64,000 nt of DNA from Propionivibrio soli (GCF_025770765.1 NZ_JANZKY010000005.1:229477-293476), one strand, 5' to 3'. Positions 35,472-45,069 are shown, numbered from the stretch's first letter. Translations and numbers: made by a program. The notes: a model not told the origin generated them from the sequence alone.

Positions 35472-37475
35472 ATGGTTTCTCAGGCCTCGTTGGCAAACGC
35501 GATTCGCGTATTGTCCATGGATGGAGTTCAGGCAGCCAACTCGGGACACCCCGGAGCGCCGATGGGCATGGCCGAAATGGCCGTCGCCTTGTGGACCCGG
35601 CACCTGAAACACAACCCGGCGAACCCGAAATGGCCGAACCGGGACCGCTTCGTCCTTTCCAACGGTCACGCCTCGATGCTGATTTACTCGCTGCTGCATT
35701 TGACGGGTTACGATCTGCCGCTGGACGAACTGAAGAAGTTTCGCCAATTGCTCAGCAAGACGCCCGGACACCCAGAGTACGGCCATACGCCTGGCGTTGA
35801 AACGACAACCGGACCGCTCGGGCAAGGGATCGCGAACACCGTTGGCCTGGCGCTTGCGGAACAGCTGCTGGCCGCCGAATTCAATCGCGAGGGATTTCCG
35901 ATCGTCAACCACTACAGCTACACCTTCATGGGTGACGGCTGCATGATGGAAGGGCTTTCGCACGAGGTCTGTTCGCTTGCCGGCACATGGAAGCTGTCGA
36001 AGCTGATTGCCTTCTACGACGACAACGGCATCTCGATCGACGGTCACGTCGAAGGCTGGTTTGGCGACGATACGCCGAAGCGTTTCGAAGCGTATGGCTG
36101 GAACGTCATCCGGAACGTTGACGGGCACGACGTCGAAGCGGTCGACCGTGCGATCCAGGCCGCCAAGGCGCAGAACGAGAAACCGACGTTGATCTGCTGC
36201 AAGACGGTGATTGGCAAAGGCTCGCCCAATAAGGCGGGTACGCATGACGTTCACGGTGCTCCGCTCGGCAAGGACGAGATCGCGGCGACCCGGGCCGTGC
36301 TCGGCATTACTGCCGGCGCTTTCGAAGTGCCGCAAGATGTACTGGCCGCATGGAATGCACGCGAAGCCGGCGCAAAACGTCAGGCCGAATGGGAAAGTCT
36401 CTTCGCCGGTTATCGCAAGGCGTATCCGGAACTGGCCGCCGAATTCGAGCGGCGCGTGAAGGGCGACCTGCACCCGGACTATGCTGCGAAAACAACCGAA
36501 GCGCTGGACGCCATCATCGCCAAGGGTGAAGCGATTGCCACCCGGAAATCTTCGCAGAACGCCATCCAGGCGCTCGCGCCGGTGGTCCCTGAATTCGTCG
36601 GCGGGTCGGCCGACCTCGCTCCGTCCAACCTGACGCAGTGGAAAGGTTCGCGCGATCTGAGCGTGAAAGCGATGGCGAGCGGCGGCAACTATATCCATTA
36701 CGGTGTACGCGAGTTCGGGATGGCGGCGATCATGAACGGCCTCGTCCTGCACGGCGGCTTCCGGCCGTTCGGCGGCACCTTCCTGATGTTCTCCGAATAC
36801 GCTCGCAATGCGATCCGCATGGCAGCGCTGATGAAGATCAACCCGATCTACGTGTTCACGCACGACTCGATCGGAGTGGGCGAAGACGGCCCGACGCACC
36901 AGCCAATCGAGCAGACCGCCACGTTGCGCCTGATGCCCAACCTCGACGTGTGGCGTCCCTGTGACAGCGTCGAAGCGTTCATCGCCTGGCAAATCGCCGT
37001 CGAACACAAGGCGACCCCGACGGCCCTCGTTCTCACGCGCCAAAACCTGCCACATCAGACGCGCGATGCGGAACAATTGAAGGCTATTCGCCGCGGCGGC
37101 TACGTGCTGAAGGACTGCGTAGGAACACCCAAGGCGGTAATCATTGCCACGGGCTCGGAAGTTAGCCTTGCCGTTGCCGCGCAGGCTACGCTCGCTGAGA
37201 AAGGCATGCCGACGCGCGTCGTCTCGCTGCCTTCGTCGTTCATCTTTGAGCAACAGGATGCGGCTTACCGCGAATCCGTCCTTCCACGCGGCGTGCCGCG
37301 GGTAGCTGTCGAGGCGGGCGTCACCGGATACTGGCGCCAGTACGTCGGCCTCGAAGGGGCGGTGGTCGGCATCGACCGCTTCGGCGAGTGCGGTCCGGCG
37401 GCTCAAGTGTTCGAGTACTTGGGGGTAACCGCAGCCAAAGTGGTAGAGGCGGTCGAAAGCGTGGTTGCCCGCTAA
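35472..37475 (+). CDS. tkt: Transketolase
   Basis: A 667-residue thiamine-diphosphate enzyme of the pentose phosphate pathway. The ThDP motif is [22 protein letters not shown] ... [10 protein letters not shown]. The pyrimidine domain has the catalytic Glu region [18 protein letters not shown] ([18 protein letters not shown]), and [16 protein letters not shown] is fully conserved. It takes D-xylulose 5-phosphate, the expected end product of the UlaE/UlaF route encoded downstream. CAGGAG is 7 bases before the ATG at 35472; two nearer upstream in-frame ATGs are badly spaced. Confidence 0.97.
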   Translation: MVSQASLANAIRVLSMDGVQAANSGHPGAPMGMAEMAVALWTRHLKHNPANPKWPNRDRFVLSNGHASMLIYSLLHLTGYDLPLDELKKFRQLLSKTPGHPEYGHTPGVETTTGPLGQGIANTVGLALAEQLLAAEFNREGFPIVNHYSYTFMGDGCMMEGLSHEVCSLAGTWKLSKLIAFYDDNGISIDGHVEGWFGDDTPKRFEAYGWNVIRNVDGHDVEAVDRAIQAAKAQNEKPTLICCKTVIGKGSPNKAGTHDVHGAPLGKDEIAATRAVLGITAGAFEVPQDVLAAWNAREAGAKRQAEWESLFAGYRKAYPELAAEFERRVKGDLHPDYAAKTTEALDAIIAKGEAIATRKSSQNAIQALAPVVPEFVGGSADLAPSNLTQWKGSRDLSVKAMASGGNYIHYGVREFGMAAIMNGLVLHGGFRPFGGTFLMFSEYARNAIRMAALMKINPIYVFTHDSIGVGEDGPTHQPIEQTATLRLMPNLDVWRPCDSVEAFIAWQIAVEHKATPTALVLTRQNLPHQTRDAEQLKAIRRGGYVLKDCVGTPKAVIIATGSEVSLAVAAQATLAEKGMPTRVVSLPSSFIFEQQDAAYRESVLPRGVPRVAVEAGVTGYWRQYVGLEGAVVGIDRFGECGPAAQVFEYLGVTAAKVVEAVESVVAR

Positions 37476-37496
37476 CGCGAGCTGTTACCCAATCAG

Positions 37497-37526
37497 GACC
37501 CGGCCGCCGCGCCGGGTCTTTTTTTT
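37497..37526 (+). terminator. Intrinsic terminator after tkt
   Basis: An 8-bp GC-rich stem (37497-37504 with 37511-37518), a 6-base loop, then eight T. Confidence 0.9.
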
Positions 37527-37541
37527 GGAGCCATCGAAGCC

Positions 37542-38537
37542 ATGACTATCCTGACCATTTGTTTGAGTCCGGGCCTGCAACGCACTGTAACGATCGGTTC
37601 TCTGACGGTAGGAGAAGTCAATCGCCTGCAGTCAGTAGCCATTGACGTCGCCGGGAAGGGCGTGAATGTATGCCGAGTCCTGCAGCGCCTTGACCTCGAT
37701 GCTGTGTGCCTGGGCCAAGGAGGCGACAACGCAGACGAGATTCTGGATCTGGCGAGGAGCGAAGGTCTCAATTTGCATCTGATTCCCTCATCGGGTCGCC
37801 TGCGTACCTGTACCTCGATTGTCGAGCTGACGCCACCCAGCGGGAGGCGTGTCACGGAATTGGTGGAGCCGACGGCGCCAGTTGAGGCGAAGTGCGTCGC
37901 CGCGATGGACAGGGCGTTCGAAGACCACCTGCGGACCGCGACGGCTCTCGTAATTGCCGGATCGATGGCTCCCGGTTTCCCATCCGGATACCAGACACGA
38001 TTGGCGGCGGCCGCCCGCGATCGAGGCATACCCGTGATTGTCGACCTGCAAGGCGTCGCGCTACGCGACGTAATGACGACCCGACCGACGCTGGTCAAAA
38101 TCAACCTCGCCGAGTTTGCTGCCGCGTTTCTCGACACCTCGTTCGCCGGCGGCGAACACAGCGGCATTCTCGCGGAGGACACCGTCGGGGAAGCACTGCG
38201 GAAGGCGGTCATTTCCATTGTGCAGCGGTATCCGACAACGACCTTCGTCCTAACCCGAGGCGCAAAGAGCGTCCTCGCAGCGCAAGGCAATTTCTTGCAA
38301 GAATTCGGTGTGTTCCCGCTCTCTCCTTCAGAGACGCTGAGCACGATTGGCTGCGGAGATACGTTCCTCGCCGGTTTGGTCGCGAAACTGCTCGCCTCCG
38401 GCCAGCTTTCCACACGAGGCGCGAATGCACCGGGCGAGCTCGGTCCGGCCATCGAGTTCGGCGCGCTCTGTGCGCAAGCAAGCGCGCGAACGTTAAGCCC
38501 GGGCGTCATGGATGCGGGCACCCAACCGAGACTTTAA
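37542..38537 (+). CDS. PfkB-family sugar kinase, 1-phosphofructokinase-like
   Basis: A 331-residue ribokinase-fold enzyme of the FruK/LacC/TagK branch. It begins MTILTICLSPGLQRTVTIG (family-typical TLTxNPAxD has become TICLSPGLQ), followed by DVAGKGVNVCRVLQRL. The C-terminal active-site motif is STIGCGDTFLAGL, with Cys where most relatives have Ala (GAGD); the catalytic Asp is kept. It likely phosphorylates a sugar phosphate such as fructose 1-phosphate or tagatose 6-phosphate, but no PTS or aldolase gene is adjacent. It sits just after the tkt terminator. Confidence 0.85.
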   Translation: MTILTICLSPGLQRTVTIGSLTVGEVNRLQSVAIDVAGKGVNVCRVLQRLDLDAVCLGQGGDNADEILDLARSEGLNLHLIPSSGRLRTCTSIVELTPPSGRRVTELVEPTAPVEAKCVAAMDRAFEDHLRTATALVIAGSMAPGFPSGYQTRLAAAARDRGIPVIVDLQGVALRDVMTTRPTLVKINLAEFAAAFLDTSFAGGEHSGILAEDTVGEALRKAVISIVQRYPTTTFVLTRGAKSVLAAQGNFLQEFGVFPLSPSETLSTIGCGDTFLAGLVAKLLASGQLSTRGANAPGELGPAIEFGALCAQASARTLSPGVMDAGTQPRL

Positions 38538-38570
38538 AAAAAGGCCTTTCCGGAAACCCGGCAAAGGCCC
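38536..38570 (-). terminator. Intrinsic terminator after ulaG
   Basis: A GC-rich imperfect hairpin in the 54 bases between the pfkB-type stop and the ulaG stop. The arms are GGCCTTTCCGG and CCGGCAAAGGCC (one bulge). On the minus strand it is followed by seven T. Confidence 0.8.
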
Positions 38571-38591
38571 TCACCGTCCAGAACTTGGAAA

Positions 38592-39656
38592 CTAGAGGAA
38601 TGACGGGAACGGCAGGTCCGTTTCCTTGGTGAATACGTCGTCGAAGCCGCGGTAGAAGTGGAACTCCATGTCGTCCTTGTTATCGGGATAGACAAACTTG
38701 CCGCCGACCTGCCAGATGTACGGCTTGAACTGGTACTTCAGGCGGTCCTTCTTCATGTTCCACAAGGTCGTGATCTCCATCGGGTCGGCCATGAAGTTCG
38801 ACCAGATGTCGTGGTGGAACGGGATCATCACCTTGGTGTTGAGCGCCTCGGCCATGCGCAGGATATCCGACGAGGTCATCTTGTCGGTGATGCCGCGCGG
38901 GTTTTCGCCGTAGGAGCCGAGCGCCACATCGACCTTGTGCTCGTTGCCATGCTTGGCGTAACCATTCGAGTAATGCGAGTCACCGCTGTGGTAGAGGTTG
39001 CCACCTGGTGTCTTGACAAGGTAGTTGACCGCCACGTCGTCCATGTTGACCGGCATCTTGTCCTTGGCGGTTTCTTCCTTGGGTAGCGTGATGGCCATCG
39101 TGCGGTCGAATGACTCGAGCGCGACGAGTTCGATGTCGCCGATCTTGATCGTGTCCCCAGGCTTGACCGTGATGATGCGGTCTTCCGGCACACCCCATTT
39201 CTTCCACAGGTCGGCGCAGGATTTCGGGCCGATGAACGGCACTTTGGCCTCGACGTTCTTGAGCACGGCGGCGGCGACGTTGATGTCGATGTGGTCGTTA
39301 TGCGTGTGCGTCGAGATGACGGCATCGATCTGCTTGATGGCGAACGGGTCGAGAACGAACGGCGATACGCGCAGGTTCGGTTGCAGCGCGACGCAGCCGC
39401 TCATGCGCGCCATCTGGTGATGCGGATCCATCAATGGATTTTTCATCGAACGCTTGCCAGTACCGCACCAGAAATCGATGCAAATATTGGTATTGCCCTC
39501 GGTCTTCACCCAGATGCCGGTACAGGCCAGCCACCACATGGCGAATGTGCCGGGCTTGACCGCTTCCCGCTCGATTTCTTCATTAAGCCAGGTACCCCAT
39601 TGCGGGAACGTGCTCAGCACCCAGGATTCCTTGGTGATCTCGTCTACCTTCGCCAT
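38592..39656 (-). CDS. ulaG: L-ascorbate-6-phosphate lactonase UlaG homologue
   Basis: A 354-residue metallo-beta-lactamase-fold hydrolase, the same length as E. coli UlaG and similar throughout: [51 protein letters not shown], the metal motif [31 protein letters not shown] and [14 protein letters not shown]. UlaG opens L-ascorbate 6-phosphate to 3-keto-L-gulonate 6-phosphate. In E. coli the phosphate comes from the UlaABC PTS. No PTS is present here, so a kinase must supply it. It has its own operator-flanked promoter upstream. Confidence 0.94.
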   Translation of the reverse strand: MAKVDEITKESWVLSTFPQWGTWLNEEIEREAVKPGTFAMWWLACTGIWVKTEGNTNICIDFWCGTGKRSMKNPLMDPHHQMARMSGCVALQPNLRVSPFVLDPFAIKQIDAVISTHTHNDHIDINVAAAVLKNVEAKVPFIGPKSCADLWKKWGVPEDRIITVKPGDTIKIGDIELVALESFDRTMAITLPKEETAKDKMPVNMDDVAVNYLVKTPGGNLYHSGDSHYSNGYAKHGNEHKVDVALGSYGENPRGITDKMTSSDILRMAEALNTKVMIPFHHDIWSNFMADPMEITTLWNMKKDRLKYQFKPYIWQVGGKFVYPDNKDDMEFHFYRGFDDVFTKETDLPFPSFL

Positions 39657-39761
39657 GCCATCTTCTCCAGTCAATCCTTATCGGCGTACCGCCGACTTGC
39701 CGATGTTGTCAGGTCAGCCACAGCGCCGATCTTTCTGCCGGTCGCCATGTCGAATGCGCTC

Positions 39762-39790
39762 ATAGTACGATCAAAACTATTCTTTTACAA
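39762..39790 (-). promoter_or_regulatory. Candidate ulaG promoter
   Basis: On the minus strand, TTGTAA (39790-39785), a 17-base spacer and TACTAT (39767-39762), about 105 bases before the ulaG start. The inverted-repeat operator arms bracket the -35. Confidence 0.6.
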
Positions 39791-39806
39791 GATCGTTTTG
39801 ATCGTT
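39767..39806. promoter_or_regulatory. Operator at the ulaG promoter
   Basis: A perfect 11-bp inverted repeat: ACGATCAAAAC (39767-39777), 17 bases, GTTTTGATCGT (39795-39805). The right arm also forms a CAAGATC-GTTTT-GATCGTT site (39788-39806), related to the palindrome at 40926-40944. It is probably bound by the DeoR-family repressor of this cluster. Confidence 0.6.
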
Positions 39807-39815
39807 ATCGGGGGA

Positions 39816-40856
39816 TTACTCGCTCTTTGTGACCACATACAAAGCCGCTTGCGCGACTTCCCGATCCGCAGCGACGATGATGTCGCGTTCTTTCTCGTGT
39901 AGGACATGGACGTTGCTCGGCCCAACGCCCTCTTCAATCACTGTCGCCTCGAGCCGCAACGGCGACGTTTGAGTCGCTCGAACGTAGAACAACTGCTGCT
40001 TTCCTCGCCGACAGCCACCAATAAACACGGGCCTTCCCGCCAAGTGCGTGCCAACGACGACGTGATAAAACTCGGTTACCTCGGGGTGTTCATAAACGCG
40101 CTTGAAAGCGCCTCCCACCTTCTTGTAGATGCGAAAATACTGGCCGTGGAACGGCTCGATCGTCGCGTACTCGAGTTCGCCGTCCCCATCGATGTCAATC
40201 GCAGATATGTCGCTGATCGGCCAGTCCATGAACTGCTCGACCGTCCAGTCCGCTCCAGGCGTTTGGGGGGGCGAGACGCGAAAAGCGCCCTGCTCGCACG
40301 TCACGAGGCCATGCATGGCACCGGAAAGCACCAGCCGGCTGTACCCGTGGTTCTTGGTCAAACCATCCTTGAGAACGCGGACCTCAAGCGGCCCCGGCCC
40401 TGTAAACTCACCGACCCAGATCTTGCCTGGCGAAGACCAATCCTCTTTGGAGTCCTTGTGCGTCGCCAAGGTGCAGCCGATGAAATAGTGACGGCCATTG
40501 ACCGACAGGAGATCAAAGCGATGGATGTACGGCAGCTGTAGAATGTCCGTCACTTCGTAGCCGCCAGAAGCCAAGGGCCGCACGTGCACCACTTTGGCTT
40601 CTTCCCACTGGAACATCTTGAAGAACTTTTGCACGGCGAGAAACTCGCCGTTCGTTCCGGGAATGGGCACCATTGACATCGTCCCCCCAGGCCCCTCCCA
40701 CACGGTGTGCGGCGTAGCGTAATCTGGGGCGTTCCATGCCAAGCAAGGGCCCTCCCCTTCCGTGGCGAGAAGTATCCGCGTACCGCCGTCGACCTGGATA
40801 CTGGCAGCGGAATAGCAACGGTTCATTTCTGTCAGAAAACGCTTTTCGATTTTCAT
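39816..40856 (-). CDS. Unrecognised protein with FG-GAP-like motif (possible beta-propeller)
   Basis: I do not recognise this 346-residue family. It has no signal peptide or membrane segment, so it is probably cytoplasmic. It looks like an all-beta repeat protein: short strands with regular Gly/Asp turns, and one clear calcium-type FG-GAP loop, DISAIDIDGDGELEYATIEP. Other notable segments are YIHRFDLLSVNGRHYFIGCT, KNHGYSRLVLSGAMHGL and EFYHVVVGTHLAGRPVF, which contribute several conserved-looking His residues. It lies between ulaG and the divergent FGGY kinase gene, with operators on both sides, so it belongs to the same regulon. A lactonase, isomerase or sugar-binding role is possible but is not shown by the sequence. 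AGAGG lies before the ATG. Confidence 0.8.
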   Translation of the reverse strand: MKIEKRFLTEMNRCYSAASIQVDGGTRILLATEGEGPCLAWNAPDYATPHTVWEGPGGTMSMVPIPGTNGEFLAVQKFFKMFQWEEAKVVHVRPLASGGYEVTDILQLPYIHRFDLLSVNGRHYFIGCTLATHKDSKEDWSSPGKIWVGEFTGPGPLEVRVLKDGLTKNHGYSRLVLSGAMHGLVTCEQGAFRVSPPQTPGADWTVEQFMDWPISDISAIDIDGDGELEYATIEPFHGQYFRIYKKVGGAFKRVYEHPEVTEFYHVVVGTHLAGRPVFIGGCRRGKQQLFYVRATQTSPLRLEATVIEEGVGPSNVHVLHEKERDIIVAADREVAQAALYVVTKSE

Positions 40857-40868
40857 TCTGGCCTCTTA

Positions 40869-40887
40869 TCAAAACGACTTGTTTTGA
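40869..40887. promoter_or_regulatory. Palindrome at the start of the 39816-40856 transcript
   Basis: TCAAAAC-GACTT-GTTTTGA: a perfect 7-bp inverted repeat with a 5-base spacer. It shares the TCAAAAC core with the ulaG operator. It sits just downstream of a minus-strand TATAAA (40898-40893). Confidence 0.5.
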
Positions 40888-40913
40888 CAAATTTTATATC
40901 ATTATGGTAAAAA
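40884..40913 (+). promoter_or_regulatory. Candidate promoter of the FGGY kinase-deoR unit
   Basis: TTGACA (40884-40889), an 18-base spacer and TAAAAA (40908-40913). The expected transcription start abuts the perfect operator at 40926-40944. Confidence 0.5.
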
Positions 40914-40925
40914 CAAGAAGCCAAT

Positions 40926-40944
40926 AACGATCATATCGATCGTT
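40926..40944. promoter_or_regulatory. Operator AACGATC-N5-GATCGTT upstream of FGGY kinase
   Basis: A perfect 7-bp inverted repeat with a 5-base spacer. A nearly identical site recurs before the ABC operon (45173-45191), and a related one lies at ulaG. It is the best candidate for the DeoR-family binding site. Confidence 0.65.
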
Positions 40945-41025
40945 TGTGTGACTTAGAACGGATTTTTCCGCTGGCGCGGAATCGGGAAAGGTCGTCGATA
41001 AGGACCTGCCCGGGAAACGAGGCTC

Positions 41026-42519
41026 ATGGAAGGTATTGTTTCGATCGATGTGGGCACGACCAGCATGCGCGCCGCGTTGCATGCACCCGACGGCAAGATC
41101 GTTCGGATAGAGCAAAAGGACAACGCTCCCCAACATTTCAACGATGGGAGGGTGGAGCAGGACGCCGGCGCGTGGTCTAGCCTGCTCGTCGAACTCTTGA
41201 GCTCGATCAGCCGTTTCGCGAAAAGCGCGGGCATTGCCCCCGTTTGCCTTTCTCTAACGGCACAACGCTCATCGCTGATTCCGATTGACCGGAACGGGAC
41301 GCCGCTACACCCGGCGATCATGTGGCAGGACCGGCGGACAGCCTCGCTCGCCGGGGAGATGGCGGAGCACAACGCGATCGTGTATCGAAAAACGGGATTG
41401 CAGATTTCGCCCGTCTTCTCTGCCTTGAAGATGAGATGGCTGCGGCGAGAACGCCCCGACCTGTGGACGCGCGCCGCGCGCCTCATCGGCATCCAGGATT
41501 GGATCGTGTTTCTCCTGTCCGGCAAACTGGTCACCGATCAGACGTTCGGCGGCCGCACGAATTTACTCGACCTGGCAACGCGCAGTTGGGACGACGAGTT
41601 GCTCGGCATTTTCGAGGTTCCCCGCGAGAAACTTTGCGATCTCGTACCACCCGGGTCGATCGTCGGCACATTGCAATCCTCGATCGCGGCCACCGTGGGC
41701 CTCCCATCCGGCTTGCCGATCGTCAGCGCGGGCGGTGATCAACAGTGCGCCGCGCTCGGACTCGGACTGTTCTCCGGTAAGCGCGCCGTAACGAATACGG
41801 GTACCGGTTCATACCTGATCGGGCATTCCGGCCACCCCGTGTTCGACGATCGCATGCGCGTATCGTGCAACGTTTCCGCCATTCCCGGAGCCTACATTGT
41901 GGAAGCGGCCGTGCTTACATCGGGCAGCATTTACCGGTGGTTCTCCGAAACCTGCCACGGAGGCGAGGGCTTTGCCATGTTGAACAAGGAAGCCGCTCAG
42001 TCGCCCCCGGGAGCCAGCGACCTGATTCTTCTCCCGCACTTCAAGGGCAGCGGGACACCGTATTGGGATCCAGGGGCAAAAGGGACGTTCTTCAATCTCT
42101 CGCTGGAAACTACGCGCGGCGACATGGCTCGGGCGATCCTCGAGGGCATCGCCGTCGAAATGAAAGGCAGCCTCGAACTCGTGGAGAACCTCTGCGGTCG
42201 GGTGGAGTCCGTCAGCGTATCGGGGGGCCTGACGCGCTCCGACCTATTCAATCAGATTCAAAGCGATGTTCTGGAACGCGACGTTGTCCGCTTCAGCGAC
42301 AACGAGGCGACATCTCGGGGCGCCTGGATGGCCGCCGCCGTGGCCTGCGGCGCGCACGGCAGTTACCCGGACGCTTTCGCGGCAGCTACTCGGGAAGGTT
42401 CTTCGGTATCATATCGACCCGATCCCGCCTTAGCGCCTCTGTATGAACGCCAGCGCCGACGCGCGCAGGCTCTCTATGAAGCGCTTGCCACACCTGACTT
42501 GCGGGAGAGGATGAAGTGA
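41026..42519 (+). CDS. FGGY-family carbohydrate kinase
   Basis: A 497-residue two-domain sugar kinase. The N-terminal phosphate loop is VSIDVGTTSMRAALH, the substrate region is LTAQRSSLIPID ... HPAIMWQDRRT, the catalytic Asp lies in SAGGDQQCAALG, the adenosine motif is TNTGTGSYLIG, and the C-terminal motif is VSVSGGLTRSDLFNQIQSDV. It is related to xylulokinases and glycerol kinases, but the substrate is not readable. Given UlaG, UlaE and UlaF nearby and no PTS, it may phosphorylate L-ascorbate, 3-keto-L-gulonate or L-xylulose. GAGG precedes the ATG. Its last 4 bases overlap the deoR-type gene. Confidence 0.92.
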   Translation: MEGIVSIDVGTTSMRAALHAPDGKIVRIEQKDNAPQHFNDGRVEQDAGAWSSLLVELLSSISRFAKSAGIAPVCLSLTAQRSSLIPIDRNGTPLHPAIMWQDRRTASLAGEMAEHNAIVYRKTGLQISPVFSALKMRWLRRERPDLWTRAARLIGIQDWIVFLLSGKLVTDQTFGGRTNLLDLATRSWDDELLGIFEVPREKLCDLVPPGSIVGTLQSSIAATVGLPSGLPIVSAGGDQQCAALGLGLFSGKRAVTNTGTGSYLIGHSGHPVFDDRMRVSCNVSAIPGAYIVEAAVLTSGSIYRWFSETCHGGEGFAMLNKEAAQSPPGASDLILLPHFKGSGTPYWDPGAKGTFFNLSLETTRGDMARAILEGIAVEMKGSLELVENLCGRVESVSVSGGLTRSDLFNQIQSDVLERDVVRFSDNEATSRGAWMAAAVACGAHGSYPDAFAAATREGSSVSYRPDPALAPLYERQRRRAQALYEALATPDLRERMK

Positions 42520-43328
42520 CGACACCCCATATCGAACCCGCTGCCAGCCCGAAAATGATCATCACGAACTATCGGCACAAGAAGATTCTGGAGATGCTGT
42601 ATCAACGGCAATCGGTCTCGGCCGATGAGCTGTCGAACGAATTCGGCGTCTCGAAAATCACGATACGCCGCGACCTCGACACGCTCGCCAATAACAAACT
42701 CCTCGAGCGTACGCGTGGCGGTGCCGTGCTCGCCTCGGGGCTTCGCCTGGAAGAATTCTTCGAAGAGAAAGACAGCGTCGCCAAACGCGAGAAGCTGCTT
42801 ATCGGCCGTTACGTGGCCGACCTGATCGCGGAAAACGACACGGTATTTGTCAACGCCGGGTCGACTACGCTCGAAGTCATACGTCATCTGAATGGCAAGA
42901 AGGTGCGTCTCGTCTCCAACAATGCGGCCTGCCTCGGACTCGATCTTGACCCTAAGACGGAGCTCATTCTGTTAGGCGGCGAGTATCGCAGCCAATCCAA
43001 GTCCCTCGTGGGCGATCTCACCATCGCCGGCCTGCACAGCATTTTCTCGAGCATCACCGTGCTAGGGATCAATGGCGTCAGCATCAAGAAGGGTTGCACT
43101 TCCGCCGTCCACCAAGAGACGGGCGTCAACAAGGCGATGATCGAAAACTCGAGCGGCAAAGTGATCGTGGTCGCCGATCACTCGAAGATGAACTGTGTTT
43201 CGAGTTTTCTCACCTGCCCGCTCGCCCGTATCGACATGATCGTCACCGACTGGGGGACGCCGGCTGCATTCTGCGCCGAGCTCGAAGAAGCGGGGGTCGC
43301 CGTCGTTCGCGTTCAGGACGAGGACTAG
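42516..43328 (+). CDS. DeoR/GlpR-family transcriptional repressor
   Basis: A 270-residue sugar-phosphate-responsive regulator. The N-terminal helix-turn-helix (about 17-70) includes RHKKILEMLYQRQSVSADEL and FGVSKITIRRDLDTLANNKLLERTRGGAV. The DeoR C-terminal sensor (about 90-250) includes VFVNAGSTTLEVIRHL, LILLGGEYR and GKVIVVADHSKMNCVS. It probably represses the ascorbate-like cluster through the repeated GATCGTT palindromes until a sugar phosphate appears. The start is taken as GTG at 42516, coupled to the kinase stop, with GAGAGGA upstream; ATG at 42555 is an alternative. Confidence 0.92.
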   Translation: MTTPHIEPAASPKMIITNYRHKKILEMLYQRQSVSADELSNEFGVSKITIRRDLDTLANNKLLERTRGGAVLASGLRLEEFFEEKDSVAKREKLLIGRYVADLIAENDTVFVNAGSTTLEVIRHLNGKKVRLVSNNAACLGLDLDPKTELILLGGEYRSQSKSLVGDLTIAGLHSIFSSITVLGINGVSIKKGCTSAVHQETGVNKAMIENSSGKVIVVADHSKMNCVSSFLTCPLARIDMIVTDWGTPAAFCAELEEAGVAVVRVQDED

Positions 43329-43399
43329 GAACGAGGGAGCGAGACAAGAGTCAGGTGGTTGGGTACAACCGCCGACCCACCCGCCCTCTTGCCGAAGAA

Positions 43400-44095
43400 C
43401 TACTTCTGCCCGTAGTAAGCGCTAGGCCCGTGTTTGCGGAAGAAGTGTTTTTCCAGCAAATGCTGCGGCATCGCGGGTAAAGCGCCATCCATCTGCAACG
43501 TAAGCATTGCCATGCGGGCGACGAGTTCCAAGACAGCGGCGTTATGCACGGCGTCTTCCGCGCTTGCCCCCCAGGCGAACGGCCCGTGGTTGGCGACCAG
43601 GACGGCCGGCATGTCGACTGCGCTGAGTTTCCCGGCACGGAACCGCTCGATGATTGCCAGCCCCGTCTCCACTTCGTAATCGCCGGACGTCTGCTGCTGT
43701 GACAGGACCGGTGTGCAGGGAATCTCGCCGAAGAAATAGTCGGCGTGCGTTGTCCCGAGGGCAGGAATTCCTTTGCCTGCTTGGGCCCAAACCGTCGCCC
43801 ATGTGGAGTGGGTATGCACTACGCCGCCGATTCCCTGGAAATCGCGGTACAAGACCACGTGGGTTGGCAAATCGGACGACGGGCGCAAATCGCCCTCGAT
43901 CACGCGGCCGCCTGCATCGACCACGACCATATCGGAAACCTTCATCTTCTCGTACGGCACGCCGCTGGGCTTGATGACAATCGCCCCGGTTTCCTGATCT
44001 TTCCCACTGACGTTGCCCCAGGTGAAATCCACCAACCCCAGGCGCGGCAACTCGAGATTGGCCCCAAGGACTTCTTCCTTCAATTGTTCCAGCAT
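43400..44095 (-). CDS. ulaF: L-ribulose-5-phosphate 4-epimerase (UlaF/AraD type)
   Basis: A 231-residue class II aldolase-fold epimerase that converts L-ribulose 5-phosphate to D-xylulose 5-phosphate. Landmarks are TWGNVSGKD, the phosphate-binding [24 protein letters not shown], the zinc ligands in [33 protein letters not shown] and the C-terminal [19 protein letters not shown]. The start overlaps the ulaE stop by one base (TAATG). The product feeds transketolase. By sequence it could be araD, sgbE or ulaF; the name follows the coupling with ulaE. Confidence 0.94.
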   Translation of the reverse strand: MLEQLKEEVLGANLELPRLGLVDFTWGNVSGKDQETGAIVIKPSGVPYEKMKVSDMVVVDAGGRVIEGDLRPSSDLPTHVVLYRDFQGIGGVVHTHSTWATVWAQAGKGIPALGTTHADYFFGEIPCTPVLSQQQTSGDYEVETGLAIIERFRAGKLSAVDMPAVLVANHGPFAWGASAEDAVHNAAVLELVARMAMLTLQMDGALPAMPQHLLEKHFFRKHGPSAYYGQK

Positions 44096-44949
44096 TACTC
44101 GTATCCTCCTTGTTTGAGCCGCTCGCCGACCCAGCATCTCGCCGCAGCAATCTCACGTAACGGGTCTGCAGCCTTCTCGGTCCACATCTCCACCAGGAAC
44201 GGCCCCGCATAATGCAGGTCGTGCAGGGTTTTGAAGCAGGTGACGAAGTCCACCGTTCCCTCGCCAAATGGAATGTCGCGGAACGCGCCGGGAAACCCCG
44301 GCGTAACGGGTAACGTTTCCTTTACGTGCACGCCGACGATGTGTTCGATGCCGCGCCGCAACTCATCCGGCACATCGTTCCCCCAAGCCGTCAGGTTGCC
44401 AAGATCCGGGTAGACGAAGAACCAAGGAGACGGAAGGCGCTCCTTGAGCCGCAAATACTTGCTAATCGAGTTCTGGAACGTCGTGTCCATGATCTCAAGA
44501 GCGAGTGTCACTTGGTACCGCGCCGCGACTTCCAACGCCCGTGCCATGCCCTCGTAATAATGCTCGCGCGAGGCGGCCGTCGTAGGTTCGTAGTACACGT
44601 CATACCCTGCGAGTTGGATGACGCGAATTCCGGTGTCGCTCGCAAAGCGGATCGCCTTCTCCATGAAAGCGGCCGCCTGGGAGCGCACCTCCGGGTCCGC
44701 GCTGCCGAAAGGAATTTTTCGGTGCCCCGACAAGCACATGCTCGGCACAGGGATTCCGCTCTCTCGCGACGCGCGGAAGAACGCCAACCGCTCGGCCACG
44801 CTCCAGTCGAGACGCGACATGCGTTCCGCCGTTTCGTCGACCGATATCTCGACAAAATCGTATCCGGCGTCGCGCGCAGCAGCGAAACGCTCCCCCCAAG
44901 ACATTTGTCTCGGCAGCGCTTTCTCATAGATGCCGACTAGGTTTTCCAT
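44095..44949 (-). CDS. ulaE: L-ribulose-5-phosphate 3-epimerase UlaE/SgbU
   Basis: A 284-residue TIM-barrel epimerase that converts L-xylulose 5-phosphate to L-ribulose 5-phosphate. It is strongly similar to E. coli Ula[94 protein letters not shown] and [15 protein letters not shown]. It is the first gene of a two-gene minus-strand unit with ulaF, divergent from the ABC transporter operon. Confidence 0.95.
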   Translation of the reverse strand: MENLVGIYEKALPRQMSWGERFAAARDAGYDFVEISVDETAERMSRLDWSVAERLAFFRASRESGIPVPSMCLSGHRKIPFGSADPEVRSQAAAFMEKAIRFASDTGIRVIQLAGYDVYYEPTTAASREHYYEGMARALEVAARYQVTLALEIMDTTFQNSISKYLRLKERLPSPWFFVYPDLGNLTAWGNDVPDELRRGIEHIVGVHVKETLPVTPGFPGAFRDIPFGEGTVDFVTCFKTLHDLHYAGPFLVEMWTEKAADPLREIAAARCWVGERLKQGGYE

Positions 44950-45050
44950 GCCCCCTCCGACTCCACCCCTTACAAAGACGAGCGCATTCTACCTCAATAA
45001 GCACATTATGATCGCTATTTGGCGATTAAACGACCACATTTTTTCTTATC

Positions 45051-45069
45051 ACCGATCAACACGAATTTT
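45051..45069. promoter_or_regulatory. Weak operator-like site between ulaE and the ABC operon
   Basis: ACCGATC-AACAC-GAATTTT, with a left half resembling the AACGATC-AAAAC arm at ulaG. A second half-site, AGCGATCATAA on the minus strand, lies at 45000-45013. They may control ulaE; the evidence is weaker than for the perfect sites. Confidence 0.3.

Noticed and set aside
35007..37406. A 799-codon open frame on the minus strand opposite transketolase
   Set aside because: It mirrors the codon structure of tkt, has no recognisable domain and would overlap a certain gene entirely. High GC content makes such antisense frames common here.
43329..43399. Terminator between the convergent deoR-type and ulaF genes
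   Set aside because: Only an imperfect, short GGTGGTT/AACCGCC pairing without a T-run is present, so it is too weak to call.
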